In this document: positions 31,140-40,854 of the stretch, in pieces
Position numbering within the stretch: position 1 is the first letter of the stretch
Layout: each line of letters opens with the position of its first letter
From: Flectonema sp. DT1601
Lineage: Eukaryota > Euglenozoa > Diplonemea > Diplonemida > Diplonemidae
Reading direction: 5' to 3'
Length of the DNA: 64,000 nucleotides
Assembly (NCBI GenBank): GCA_964019425.1
Contig: OZ025817.1
Span: 310,001-374,000 of the forward strand
Notes under the pieces: model-generated
What the model was told of the DNA's origin: nothing
Database searches by the model: none
What the model saw: only the letters and a program-made list of their open reading frames with translations
Made by a program: the position numbers and the translations under genes

Positions 31140-31934
31140 CGGGGGGACTAAACTGCTTTCCTTCTTGCTGCCCAGGGGTTTCTGACCAGAACTAATAGAA
31201 AATAAAAACAGATGGGAAACAATAAAAAGTAAAATGAATATAACTGAAGTTAAACAAGAATGTTGGTCCTAGACAAGACCTTAAACTGACTAACCGGTCT
31301 TAATTTTAACTAAGTGTTAACCTAGTTTCCTAGTTTCTAATATGAAATCTTTTTCTTTTTTTTTCTTTTTGAACAAAATGTAATTATTAATGTAAAAAAA
31401 TGAAGAAACAGACCAGAACAGATAGAGAATAAAAAAGAAAAGATAATTGCAAGAGTTATTGTAGTAAAAGATTAATTAACTGAAGTTAAACAAGACAAAT
31501 GAAGTAACAGACCAGAACAGAAAGAGAATTGTAATAGAAGATTACAAATAAAAAAAAATGCAAGTATCAACACATGATCGAGATACACCAGCAGCTAACA
31601 AACAACATAAAATTGAAGATCAGTTGCCAGAGTATTTCAACCATGGTAGAATACTCGCCCCTCTGGCAGGGATTATCCCAGACTTGTCCTTTAATTTAGT
31701 TGGACACCATGGCTTACAACCCTTCCAGAGGGAAGCACCATTATGACTTCTATTTTCAAGAAAATCATAAGGTGGTAACAAAGAAAAATGCTAAGAGGAA
31801 CCCCTTATTAACACCTAAGACATCTAAACTGCAGCCCAGCTTATGCCCAATGCACTAACAGGTCATTCCCTCACACTCAGATCAAAAAATCAAAGTTCAG
31901 AGTGCATCTTAGCATGAATGAGAGAAATTTCTCA
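31140..31934 (+). repeat. Repeat A fragments
   Basis: 31,148-31,260, 31,480-31,745 and 31,746-31,934 are consecutive and partly overlapping segments of repeat A, interrupted by the CTAACCGGTC spacer at 31,262-31,395. The open frame at 31,558-31,746 is a shadow found in every copy. Confidence 0.75.
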
Positions 31935-32150
31935 TTATAGGTGGGAGGTTTACCAACAATGAAATACCACTACTCTTATCGTCACTTTACTTATCCAATG
32001 ATGGGGGAACGGCAGCTGCCTCTTCGGAGGTTAGGGTTTCGGACTCGTAGCTTTTCCGATTCCAGCGACAAACGGGCTTCGGCTCGACCCCTCGTTTGGA
32101 GACACCAGTCAGGTGGGGAGTTTGGCTGGGAGGAGGGCCACATTGACGGC
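31935..32150 (+). rRNA. LSU rRNA fragment in chimeric repeat, copy 2
   Basis: Matches 15,184-15,412 (ATAGGTGGGAG, GAAATACCACTAC, TCAGGTGGGGAGTTTGGCTG). The earlier LSU part present at 15,009-15,183 is missing and replaced by repeat A. Confidence 0.85.
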
Positions 32151-32159
32151 TTCTAAGTC

Positions 32160-32275
32160 ACGAAACCTACATCAATGATGAGGATCGTTAAGCCACATTT
32201 CTAAAGGTCAGGCTTTTTAACGTGAGAATTTCTGTTCTCGATGGTTCGAATGTGTCTGACAAAAATTACCTAATT
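32160..32275 (-). rRNA. Inverted LSU rRNA fragment, copy 2
   Basis: Same head-to-head arrangement as 15,421-15,530, so the inversion predates duplication of the repeat. 32,276-32,487 is the unassigned shared segment. Confidence 0.65.
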
Positions 32276-32487
32276 TGGAATGCTGCTTGAAGTCTGGTGA
32301 ATTTTGGTTGGAGGTCTTAGTCTCACTGGTGAACTGCACAGTAACATTTTAAAGTGATCGATCACACGGGAGGGGTCTTGATGATTTATTGCAACGGGAA
32401 TATGTCTCAACTCGACCAGTGGGTGATCAATCCGCCCTTTGACTATGTTTTGGTCACATTTTCCGTCATTACGAAAAAGAGAAAAAA

Positions 32488-32562
32488 GGATGTCACGGGG
32501 TTCGAACCCGAGACCTCCGGGTCATGATTCGGCGGTCATAACCAATAAACCACCGGAGCTCC
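32488..32562 (-). tRNA. tRNA-like sequence, copy 2
   Basis: The same 75-nt sequence as 15,735-15,809, with no difference seen. Confidence 0.5.
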
Positions 32563-32674
32563 GAAAATTCTGAAAATATTCCCGTCATGTTGGGTTGTTT
32601 CGAGCGGTTAAAATTTTTGTGATGAGTTGGCGATTTCGCAAACTATTTTTGTGGAATTAGGGGTTTTCCCATTT

Positions 32675-33060
32675 TTTAAAGAAAAAAAAACGGATAATAG
32701 AAATTAGTCAACAAAGTCGAACGATAAAAAAAAAAAACAATGATAACATTGTTTATTCTTTTTTTTTATTTTATTTTTTTTTAATATTTTTTTATTTTGA
32801 AAAAAAAAAACAATCAGTTAGCGTCTTGACCAGGACGGAAAATAGAAAGTGATCGACATAGTCGATCGATAAAAAAAAAAACAATGATAACATTGTTTAT
32901 TCTTTTTTTTTTTTTTTATATTCTTTTTATTAATTTTTTTAAAAAAAAAAACAATCAGTTTAGCGTCTTGACCAGGACGGAAAACTGGAAGTAATCGACA
33001 TAGTCGATCGATAAAAAAAACAATGATAACATTGTTTCATCTTTTATATTTTTTAATTTT
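32675..33060 (-). repeat. Inverted satellite, three units
   Basis: One short-type and two long-type units in reverse orientation. 33,061-33,238 contains poly(T) and the AATTGATCATAATGGGTGG stretch also seen at about 21,670 inverted. Confidence 0.8.
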
Positions 33061-33238
33061 TTTTTTTTATATTTGAAGAAAAGAAAGAAAAAAAAAAAAA
33101 CAAGCGGAATTGATCATAATGGGTGGCAGGGGTTGATATAACTTCATTTGAAAATTCTTCTTTTTTAATTTCTTTTTTTTTTTTTTTTTTTTTTTTATTT
33201 AACAGGAGTTAAGATCACTTACATGAGTTAACACAACA

Positions 33239-34079
33239 CAGATACGAGAGTAGCAAACTGAGGTAACACTACCAATTCAACAAAAAATAATCAGGATCGG
33301 ACACAAGGAGGAGGGTTCATTCTACCTCTCACTGTCCTTGCTGGTATCTTAAGTGTCTTGGTATCTCTTTTGTGTCGGTATCTCGGAAGTGCTGGTATCT
33401 CGTATGTGCGTTGGTATCTCTTGCATGTTGGTATCTCTTGCACATAAGAAAAAATATTGAGTTAACATGATCAGTTTTATTTAAAATTAAAGACAGACCG
33501 GAACTATTTGAAAATAAAATGTAGATGGGAAACAGTGAAAATTAAAATGAATGATAAAATTAAATGAGATTTATGACATAACAGACCAGATAGAGAGTAA
33601 TAAATTATGACTTCTATTTTTTTTCTTCAAGAAAATCATAAGGTGGGAACAAAGAAAAATGCTAAGAGGAACCCCTTATTAACACCTAAGACATCTAAAC
33701 TGCAGCCCAGCTTATGCCCAATGCACTAACAGGTCATTCCCTCACACTCAGATCAAAAAATCAAAGTTCAGAGTGCATCTTAGCGTGAATGAGAGAATTT
33801 CCTCCCGCTTTTTTTGAACAAAAGGGATAGGAGAAGGGATAGAAAACGAACATAACAATAAGATTCTAAGTGAGAAACACTTAGCAGAAACACTTAGCAG
33901 CTTTTAAGGAGCTGAAAAGCAAAAAAAATATCTAAGTGAGAAACACTTAGTAGAAACAATTTGTAGCTAATTAAGCTGAAAATAAAAAAATAAAAAATTT
34001 CTAAGTGAGAAATACTTAGCAACTTTTAGAACAAATATTTCAGTAAATAACCTGTAATGATTAAACCATTACAAGTTTG
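33239..34079 (+). repeat. GGTATCTC minisatellite unit and repeat A end
   Basis: 33,239-33,605 copies 29,076-29,436. 33,606-34,075 is the CTAAGTG-hairpin end of repeat A, and it abuts the decayed transposase-like gene. Confidence 0.75.
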
Positions 34080-34081
34080 AT

Positions 34082-34124
34082 GAGTTCATGTGTGCACAAT
34101 ACTATATTGTGCACACATGAACTC
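34082..34124. repeat. Perfect 19-bp inverted repeat with 5-nt loop
   Basis: Arms 34,082-34,100 and 34,106-34,124 (GAGTTCATGTGTGCACAAT and its complement) around ACTAT. It sits at the 3' border of the transposase-like gene where repeat A begins, and the right arm is part of the old coding sequence. It looks like a foldback copy made at the breakpoint. Confidence 0.85.
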
Positions 34125-35018
34125 CATGATGTTGCCCATTTCCTCGTTACTGAGAGACATCAGGTAAGCGTATGCCCGCCTGCGACGATGAGAGTACTTG
34201 ATGAGGCGCTTGTTGCGCTGCAAGAATGTGAGAACTCACCTGAGGAATGGAATACCTCGAAGCGGGCATGATAACACATAGCATGCAAATGCTAAGGTTC
34301 CGAAGCGCCCATTCGTAACCTTCTCTTTAAATGGGCACGCCCTAAAAGAGATGCGGTGCTTCTTGCGAAGCCAGTAAGCAAACGACCGATTCCCACGTAT
34401 GAAGAAGCACAGCGTTGCTATTGAACGGAGGAAGTCACTGAGGCCAAAGTACTTCGCAATCCAGGAGGCAATGCAATGAACTCGGTGTGTAGGCTCCGGG
34501 ATGAGGCAGATATTGCCATCTTGGTCAAATAATTTAAACCCCCTGTATTCTGATCCACCCCGATCACTGAGCGCAGAGGTAATCGTGCAAGTTGACAGAG
34601 GTGGTGGTGCCGGATCAGTGATTAAGATTCCGAGCTGCTGGAAGTGGTGCAGCGCACGTCGTAGTGTGTCACAGAATGATTGAGCTTGGTGGCTCTGTGT
34701 CAGTCTGCATGCAAGACTATAGCATGCAGTCGTAGCTGTAGCAGCAGTGATGTGTAGCGCTGACGAGTTTTCTGTCACAGATGTTGCGTCACTTACTAGG
34801 CAGAAGGTACTCTCCCGGTTGCGAATGAGAAACACACAATCCTGCACATACAACCACCGGATCATCTCTCTTCGTGCAGCCCAATAACTGACGGAGTCAA
34901 GACCATGAAGCTGGCGGGTAAACTGCGGAATGCGGCGCATGGCGATGTGCTGCAAGAGGATCGGGACAACTGTACTTGGTGGCTGTGGGCGGAGATGCAG
35001 GGTCCCAGCAACAGTGTA

Positions 35019-35556
35019 CTGCAACTGGAAATATTACTGCGCTGAATAATTACTGCGGGGAAATATTACTGCGCGGAAAAATTTGAGATCACTCAGGGTC
35101 TAGTAGAGACCACCAATGTTGTGCGTTGATAGGCAAGGTGACCAACCTTGACATTCTTTCTTTTCTCTCCTGTTGTGACAAACACAAAATACACACACAG
35201 CTTACAGTGTGTTCTTTGTGTATGTTTTCTTCAGGTGTGAGTAGTTTTTTTTGTTCTTGCTCTTCAGGGAGGGCCTTAGCCAAAAGCTAACAGTCCAAAT
35301 CTCACCTGGAAATTCAACTCAGTGCGGTTTTTTTGAGAAAAAATTAGTGCGGTTTTTCCACTTGGTGGTAGAAAAAATTTTGGTTGCTTTTTTGCTGTGT
35401 AAGCCACCAGCAAAAAAATGCAGCTGGAGAAAAAATCACTTCTGAGCAGAAATATTAGTGCGGTGGAAATATTACTGCGTGGAAAAATTAGTGCGGTTTT
35501 TTGCAGATTTGGAAATTAGTGCGGTTTTTTCCGCGCAGTAATATTTCCAGTTGCAG
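35019..35556. mobile_element. TIR element with TA target duplication, inserted in the transposase-like gene
   Basis: Perfect 24-bp inverted ends at 35,019-35,042 and 35,533-35,556, with TA at 35,017-35,018 and 35,557-35,558. Both flanks are coding in one frame once the element and one TA are set aside, which fixes its limits. Inner phrases GGAAATATTACTGCG repeat like the GGGAAATATTC phrases of the 5,483 element, so the two are related families. A repeat A fragment (35,090-35,328) lies inside it. Confidence 0.85.
35090..35328 (-). repeat. Repeat A fragment nested in the TIR element
   Basis: From GATCACTCAGGGTCTAGTAG to CTCACCTGGAAATTCAACTC, the same end of repeat A as at 9,125. This gives the order gene, then TIR element, then repeat A. 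Confidence 0.8.
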
Positions 35557-35771
35557 TATTGCGATACACCGTCAACCTCACCAATCTTCTCATCGCACCA
35601 GATCAGCATGCCATCCGTGCCAGCAACACGAGCCCTAACCTCCAAGTCATCTTCAACTTCTAGTCCCATACCACCCAATACATCTAACAGCTTTGATCTG
35701 CTAGTCACATACAGCAAGATCTCTGCTGGCAAGGAATCGCGAAGTTGCACTGTTACTCTTACGAGAGCCAT

Positions 35772-36189
35772 GTGAATGCATTACCACAATAAACTTTAGA
35801 GAACGATAGGATTAACAAGCACCACCACTTCAACGATCACCACACATGCCTATCAACCCACCTGTGCTAGAATAGTTCAGCAACCACATGAAACTGTAAC
35901 AAGAGCTGGATTAAAGAGAAGTAGTATTAACAATAAACTGTAGAGAACGATAGGATTAACAAGCACCGATGACAACTACGAAGCAGTGCAGTTCAGGCCC
36001 CCCCTGAGTAGTTTTTTTTACCAAACCACAAATCTCAATATCAAAATTCACGAAAATTCACGATTATTCACGAAAATTCACGATTTTTCACCATGCTTTT
36101 TGGCAGTGAATTTTCGTGAATTTTCGTGATAGGTAGTGACAACTCGTGACAAACCGTGAAGGATCGTGAAAATTCGTGAAACCTCCACC
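35772..36189. repeat. Spacer and foldback of TTCACGAAAA repeats
   Basis: 35,800-35,825 (AACGATAGGATTAACAAGCACC) recurs at 35,945-35,966, making a direct repeat about 145 bp apart. 36,043-36,095 has four ATTCACGAAAAT-type phrases, mirrored at 36,110-36,180 as TTTTCGTGAATTTTCGTG, a foldback with a loop of about 25 nt. It resembles subterminal repeats of a TIR transposon and directly precedes the next ORF. Confidence 0.65.
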
Positions 36190-36916
36190 CCTGCCGATCG
36201 CCTCAGAAAAAACACAAGACCCAGGTGACAGTCTGGTGATCACCCTAGACTACAAAGAAAAGGGTACATTGCCACAGGTTCCGCAGGAAGACAACAGTCA
36301 TTTCTACGAGCAGGGGAAATACAGTTGCTTGGGGGTTTGCATTCATACCAGGTCTGGAAATAAAACTGAAAGGCATTTTGTTAACTTCTTGTTGCCACAC
36401 ACAAACCAGACTGGTATAGTAACGTACCTCGCACTGAAGAAGCTTTGGAACATGGAGGTTGTCTCTAAAGACAAACCTATGCATTTCTGGTTTGATAGCG
36501 GTACGCACTTTCAGAACATCACAGTAATTACTGAAGTGCTCTCACACCCTCGTGTTTCAAGTGTGAACTTCTTCCCTGGTCGGCATGGGAAGAGCCACTG
36601 CGACAGGCACTTTGGTAGCATTTCCAATGCCATCCAGGCTGCTTCTAATGTCGAGCCTATTAAAACTCTAACTGACGTCGCAGGTGTACTTCGGACCCTT
36701 CAGAATACACACCCTTGTTTTCTGTTCTTCCCGAAGCAAACTGTAACAGTCCAAAATCTTTCTCTCTCTGGTATAACCAGTATCCTCACTTACCGAAAGA
36801 CTAGTGATGGGAAGATATTTATAGCCACATTCTCCGATGAGAAGAAGCACATCATTGTATTATCAGTACTGCCTATTAAGCACCTATCACTACCATTCTC
36901 CTTATACTACAGGTAA
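36190..36916 (+). pseudogene. Transposase-like ORF with DxGxHF and HGKSxCDxHFG motifs
   Basis: About 240 codons without a convincing start codon. The upstream limit is the foldback repeat, so the N-terminus is probably lost. FWFDSGTHFQN and, about 40 residues on, FFPGRHGKSHCDRHFGSI match, from memory, a class of eukaryotic transposase-like proteins with an RNase H-like core (D, then HGK..D). The end reads through CTACAG into GTAAGC at 36,913, a good splice donor, so the stop shortly after may lie in an intron and more exons could follow. No acceptor is obvious before 37.4 kb. Probably a remnant of a DNA transposon. Confidence 0.45.
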
Positions 36917-37549
36917 GCTCTTAGGGAAAATATGGAATTTTGAAACTAGCGGTGAGTAAAATCACTTCCCAGACACGGAATTGCATTTTTTGAGTATAAA
37001 ATATCTTGTGAAAAGTGGTCGGATTCACACTTAGGGACTGTCAGATACCCGTGGCCCAAAATTGTACCCTACTTTTGGCACGTTCTCATATATTAATTAG
37101 GTCATATTTATTTAGAAGAAATTTGGTATTACTTGTCGTTGTTTATTTAGAAAATACTAGGGGAGAAAGAGGAAGAAAAAAAAAAAAAAGAAATTAGATT
37201 TTGCATAGGCATACTTGCAGAGGAGGAGATAAACGCGGGTCCTTCAGTAAGCTCTAGTACATCGGCGGGGTAGGAAAAAAAAAAAAAAAAAAAAAAAAAA
37301 AGCTCATCTATCTTCGGTCTACGAACGCTTTGAGTCGGCCAGCAGTCACAAACGGACATTGAAGGTGCGGATAATTGTTGTTGCTGTGGAAACCTTGCTC
37401 TGCTGAAGAGGGAGTTGAAAATTTCCCCACCTGCATTCTGATTCGAGTTGTCTTCGAGAGTACTTTGCTTTTGTCAAAAGTTACTTATTCCTCCAGCTCA
37501 TACGTCCTTCTCATCTTTTCTGGAGACTGGACCGCTGGTGAACGCGCAA
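36917..37549. other. Intergenic, no gene seen
   Basis: Mixed-composition DNA with poly(A) runs at about 37,178 and 37,274. The ORFs are short and unconvincing. Nothing recognised. Confidence 0.4.
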
Positions 37550-37955
37550 ACAGAACAAATATTTTCTTTTGTTCTTCGTTAAGACTACACTGAGACACGG
37601 TCTTCCGCAAAACATCGCACGAACAGAACATATCTTTTCTTGTTCTCGTTTAAACACCGCTTTAAGACAGCGAAAAGAACATATCCTTTTTTTTGTTCTT
37701 GTTTAAACTCTGCTTTGATACACGGTCTTCCGCTAGTCAGCGCGCGAGAAGAACATATCTTTTCTTGTTCTCGTTTAAACACCGCTTTAAGACAGCGAAA
37801 AGAACATATCCTTTTTTTTGTTCTTAAACTCTGCTTTGATACACGGTCTTCCGCTAGTCAGCGCGCGAGAAGAACATATCTTTTCTTGTTCTCGTTTAAA
37901 CTTTGCTTTTAAGACCTGCAAACAGAGCATATCTTTTTTTTTGTTCTTGTTAAAA
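37550..37955 (+). repeat. Tandem units with AGAACA...TGTTCT palindromes
   Basis: Three units of about 120-125 bp begin with ACACGGTCTTCCGC (37,596, 37,721 and 37,841). Each holds one or two inverted pairs AGAACA-TATCTTTTCT-TGTTCT or its variant with a T run. Seven such pairs occur from 37,552 to 37,950. CGTTTAAAC occurs at the same place in each unit. They lie about 350 bp upstream of the 38,295 gene, so a regulatory or structured-leader role is possible. They could also be an unrelated minisatellite. Confidence 0.7.
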
Positions 37956-38190
37956 CTCTTTTTTAAGACAAAGCTTTACGAATCAGCCTGCGGGAGAGGA
38001 GAAGGAAGAACTCTCTCACTAGCTTTGTTTGGTGCCCGTGGTGGTGACTACCATTCTGCGTCGGAACTGTACGGGGGTGACCGCATAGACAGAAGAGTTC
38101 GGAAAGTGGAGGATATGCGAGCCAGAAAAAAAAAAAAAAAAAAAAAAAACCTACTCCACACACACATACAGGGCTAACAAGGAGAAGAGC

Positions 38191-38196
38191 AGGTAA
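38191..38196 (+). other. Possible 5' splice site in the leader
   Basis: GAGCAG followed by GTAAGTCG is a strong GT donor consensus about 100 bp before the ATG at 38,295. It suggests an intron in a leader or an alternative transcript. No partner acceptor can be fixed from sequence alone. TTTTACAG at 39,034-39,041 is one candidate. Confidence 0.3.
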
Positions 38197-38294
38197 GTCG
38201 ATTGTCTTTTTTCGGGTTCCATACACAAATCATCCACAGCGAAGGGAACGGAAAAGGAAGAGTAGCAAAAAAAAAAAAAAAAAAAAAAGAGAGA

Positions 38295-38921
38295 ATGGAG
38301 AAAACAATGTTACTGTGTGGGTACGTGCTGTTGTGGGCACTACTAAGTGGAACGAGGGTGCAACAGACGTCCGGAGTGGGTAAGCAGAGGTTAGCCCCAG
38401 TGCCAGGCGGATGGCACACCCCTCTTTTCACAACGCTGGACAAAGGCCCACTGTTTTCATCGCGCATCAGCCGACGCGTAACACGCCCGATCCCCCCGCA
38501 CCCATTTGTAACCCCCAACAGCTCAAACAGCCCCAACAATACGGCAAGCGGACGCGCTTTCCAACATGGACGAGAGGGGGTGTGGGTCCCGCGGAGGGGA
38601 ACGGAAACGGCCGGGAACCGGGTGAGGCGAGACCACCCAAAGCCACCTCCAGACAAGGGAGGAAGGGAGCTCCTGAAGAGGGCGTCCCCGAAAGTGGCGT
38701 CCAAGGCGGCAAGGCGGCTGGAAAGGAGGAGGAGGAAGCTGCTGAAGGAACGGCAGGAGAGGTGGGAGCGGTGGGCGGGAGAGTTGGAGAAGTTCCACGC
38801 CAGGCGAGAGAGGTTCCGCGCGGAGACAGAGAGGCCAAGGAAGAACAAGGCGGAGACACCGAAGAAGCGACGGGCAGGGCCCGAAAGGGACCTGCCCGGA
38901 CACGCGTTTGATTTCTTTTGA
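38295..38921 (+). CDS. Small secreted or membrane-targeted basic protein, unknown family
   Basis: A 208-residue frame. The start is placed at the ATG giving MEKTMLLCGYVLLWALLSG, a short charged N-terminus followed by a hydrophobic core, which looks like a signal peptide. An upstream non-ATG extension through a lysine run is less likely. The middle is Pro/Ser/Arg-rich with a possible N-glycosylation site (NNTAS). The C-terminal 90 residues are Arg/Lys/Glu-rich and helical (AARRLERRRRKLLKERQERW) and end in HAFDFF. GC content is clearly higher than in the repeats to the left. An overlapping minus-strand ORF (38,174-39,022) is also open but has no targeting or domain features. I do not recognise the protein. 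Confidence 0.45.
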   Translation: MEKTMLLCGYVLLWALLSGTRVQQTSGVGKQRLAPVPGGWHTPLFTTLDKGPLFSSRISRRVTRPIPPHPFVTPNSSNSPNNTASGRAFQHGREGVWVPRRGTETAGNRVRRDHPKPPPDKGGRELLKRASPKVASKAARRLERRRRKLLKERQERWERWAGELEKFHARRERFRAETERPRKNKAETPKKRRAGPERDLPGHAFDFF

Positions 38922-39174
38922 ATATCATTTTTTTGAGTATCATTTCTATTGGCAGAATTGGTCAGGCAGGTGCCGCAATAATCGGTATCAGTTTTTACCA
39001 GTAATGGCCTCCCTAAACACACAATGTTTTTAATTTTACAGCATGACGATACATACGTTTATTGTCGACATTATTTGTAGTCTGTTGAGGTATTCGATTC
39101 ACAACTTCTAAGTTGTCACAGTTTTGAACTCGTTTATAAATTATCAATTCTCTCAAAAGAAGAAAGCAATACTT

Positions 39175-39915
39175 ATGACGTCATCAAAACAGTTCCAAGA
39201 GAGGGAGGGGGAAAATGGGCTGCCAAGAGTGCTTTCCAATCCTGTTGGGTCCGGGAGAGAGAGGAGGAAAATAGCTGTCTACGGAGGAGCTTTTGATCCA
39301 ATGACAATGGCTCACTTGCAGTGTGCTGCTCAGATAATTCACAGCAAAACTGCAGATGAGGTGATGATTGTTCCCTGCGGGCCGAGACCTGACAAGCCAA
39401 AACTGAAGACAAGTGCCTTAGACAGGTACGTAATGTGCAATGTGGCTGTAAACACTATTTACAATTCTCAATTTCCGGTTTCTGTTTCTGATGCTGAAAT
39501 TGATGAACCAGAATCCCTAGCGACGTACGATCTTCTGACTACTCTCAGAGGAAAGTATCCAGAGTGTGATTTTATGTTCATAATTGGGTCCGATTGGTTA
39601 CAACCCGGTACGTGCATCCGTGATTGGGAGTCCAAAGAAGGAAAAACTGGAGACCGACTTGTCGAGGAGTTTGAATTTCTCGTCATCAAGAGGCCTGGAT
39701 ACGAGTGCAGCGACCTCAGCCAGTTCGGTCCCCGATTTACGTGGCTTAAGATGCCTGATGGAATGGTTTACATTGACAGCAATTTATCTTCTTCAGAAAT
39801 CCGAAACAGGTTAGTCGCATGTAAAGACCAACCTGATAGATTAGAATGTGTAGTTGGGTTAGTCTCAGTTGGAGTGCTCGCATACATTCGTAGAAAGGGA
39901 TTATATAAAGATTGA
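39175..39915 (+). CDS. Nicotinamide/nicotinate mononucleotide adenylyltransferase (NMNAT/NadD family)
   Basis: 246 residues from the ATG at 39,175; the open frame reaches further upstream but without an ATG. The nucleotidyl-transferase signature is plain: VYGGAFDPMTMAHLQCA (GxFDPxTxxH, ATP-binding), then PCGPRPDKPKLKTSALDRYVM, FIIGSDWL in the middle, and SSSEIRNRL near the C-terminus (the ISSTxIR-type motif that contacts ATP phosphates). The enzyme joins ATP to NMN or NaMN to give NAD or NaAD plus pyrophosphate, the last shared step of NAD synthesis. Length is in the family range. An AATAAA follows at about 39,951, consistent with a polyadenylation signal. There is no predicted membrane segment. 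Whether it prefers NMN or NaMN cannot be told from sequence alone. Confidence 0.85.
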   Translation: MTSSKQFQEREGENGLPRVLSNPVGSGRERRKIAVYGGAFDPMTMAHLQCAAQIIHSKTADEVMIVPCGPRPDKPKLKTSALDRYVMCNVAVNTIYNSQFPVSVSDAEIDEPESLATYDLLTTLRGKYPECDFMFIIGSDWLQPGTCIRDWESKEGKTGDRLVEEFEFLVIKRPGYECSDLSQFGPRFTWLKMPDGMVYIDSNLSSSEIRNRLVACKDQPDRLECVVGLVSVGVLAYIRRKGLYKD

Positions 39916-40854
39916 TCAGAAATAATATGTAATTTCAAGTTGATTCGTTGAATAAAACTTCTGAAATAAAATCAGAAAGCAATCTTGTTTCTTGTTTGTC
40001 CTCCCTGTGCTTTGCAGCTTTTCCCTACTCTTTTTTGGATACCATTTAATCATACTGTAACAGAAATAATTCTTGGGTCAGGGTAATTTTTTTTCCTTCT
40101 GAGACTTCCATTTGCAAAAGCTGTCTGAGGAAATCCACGAACGTTTCCCCAGACGTAGGATAATTCATTCCCGATTTCAAATCTAATTTTCCCCATTTTC
40201 TTTTTTAAGTATCCGCACAATCGAAACGGGAATCTCAGTTACGCGCTGCTGTCTTCTTCACCAACCTAACCTTTTTGAAGGACAGCGAGGCGGTGTTGAG
40301 ACTGTCGGGTGCTCAGCATTCGAACTTACGTTTTGGATTTTTGAGGCACTTTTCACCTACGTGAGGAGTTTGGTCTCCATTTGATTTCACTATTTAAAAG
40401 ACAAGTCTGTACTGCAATTCGAAAAGGGACCGCCCGATGGTTCAAATTTTCTGGTTTATTGCTTCGGAGAACTTTTGAAAATCAGTTCTGCACCTTTGCG
40501 ATTGCAAAATTGAGAACAAGCAGCCTTCATCAGCCTTGCGCTCTCTGAGAACCTTTAAACTTAGTTATCAATGTGTTGCGTACTGTGAACGGAGACATGT
40601 AGTTATTTCGGCGGTAGCTATCCTATTTTCACACTTCATCTCCGAATAAATTAGTCTTGCGTTCCGCTTCAAGATATACAAAGTTATCTGTATTGATTGT
40701 GGGTCCTCTATTCTTACACGTGTTGAGAACTTGCTGAGGATTTCGCAAGTGGAAATTCAAGTTACGTCGTGGCTGAGAACTCAATTCAGTAAAATTCATT
40801 TCTCTCAACAGAATTATCACAAAGGGAAAAAGGAATACGAAAACGAGGGATGCT
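39916..40854. other. Intergenic region between NMNAT and the giant gene
   Basis: Contains AATAAA hexamers (39,951 and 39,965) for the NMNAT transcript and then the presumed promoter and leader of the giant gene. No ORF or repeat is recognised. Composition is close to that of the exons downstream rather than to the repeats on the left. Confidence 0.5.

Larger units (their letters stand above)
34080..35771 (-). pseudogene. hAT-like transposase or RNase H-fold protein, decayed
   Basis: Minus-strand coding sequence in two main parts, 35,557-35,771 and 34,236-35,018, separated by a TIR element of 538 bp. Coding character continues past the stop near 34,236 to about 34,090 (NKRLIKYSHRRRRAYAYLMS), so at least one further disruption exists. 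The N-terminus (MALVRVTVQL to about residue 90) looks like a ubiquitin-like fold. The middle has LVSDATSVTENSSALHITA, SDRGGSEYRGFKLFD, THRVHCIASWIAKYFG and EKVTNGRFGTLAFA, in the order of hAT/DUF4371-type catalytic regions (D, D, HC..H, then a C-terminal FG/W region). The family assignment is inference. Alternatives are other RNase H-like transposases. Confidence 0.5.

Noticed and set aside
36043-36180. Simple sequence repeat
   Set aside because: The TTCACGAAAA phrases are in opposite orientation in the two halves, so this is a foldback rather than slippage.
38174-39022. Minus-strand 282-codon ORF
   Set aside because: Opposite a plus-strand frame with a signal peptide and a charged helix. 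The minus product is Ser/Leu/Arg low complexity including a run of Phe from a poly(A) tract.
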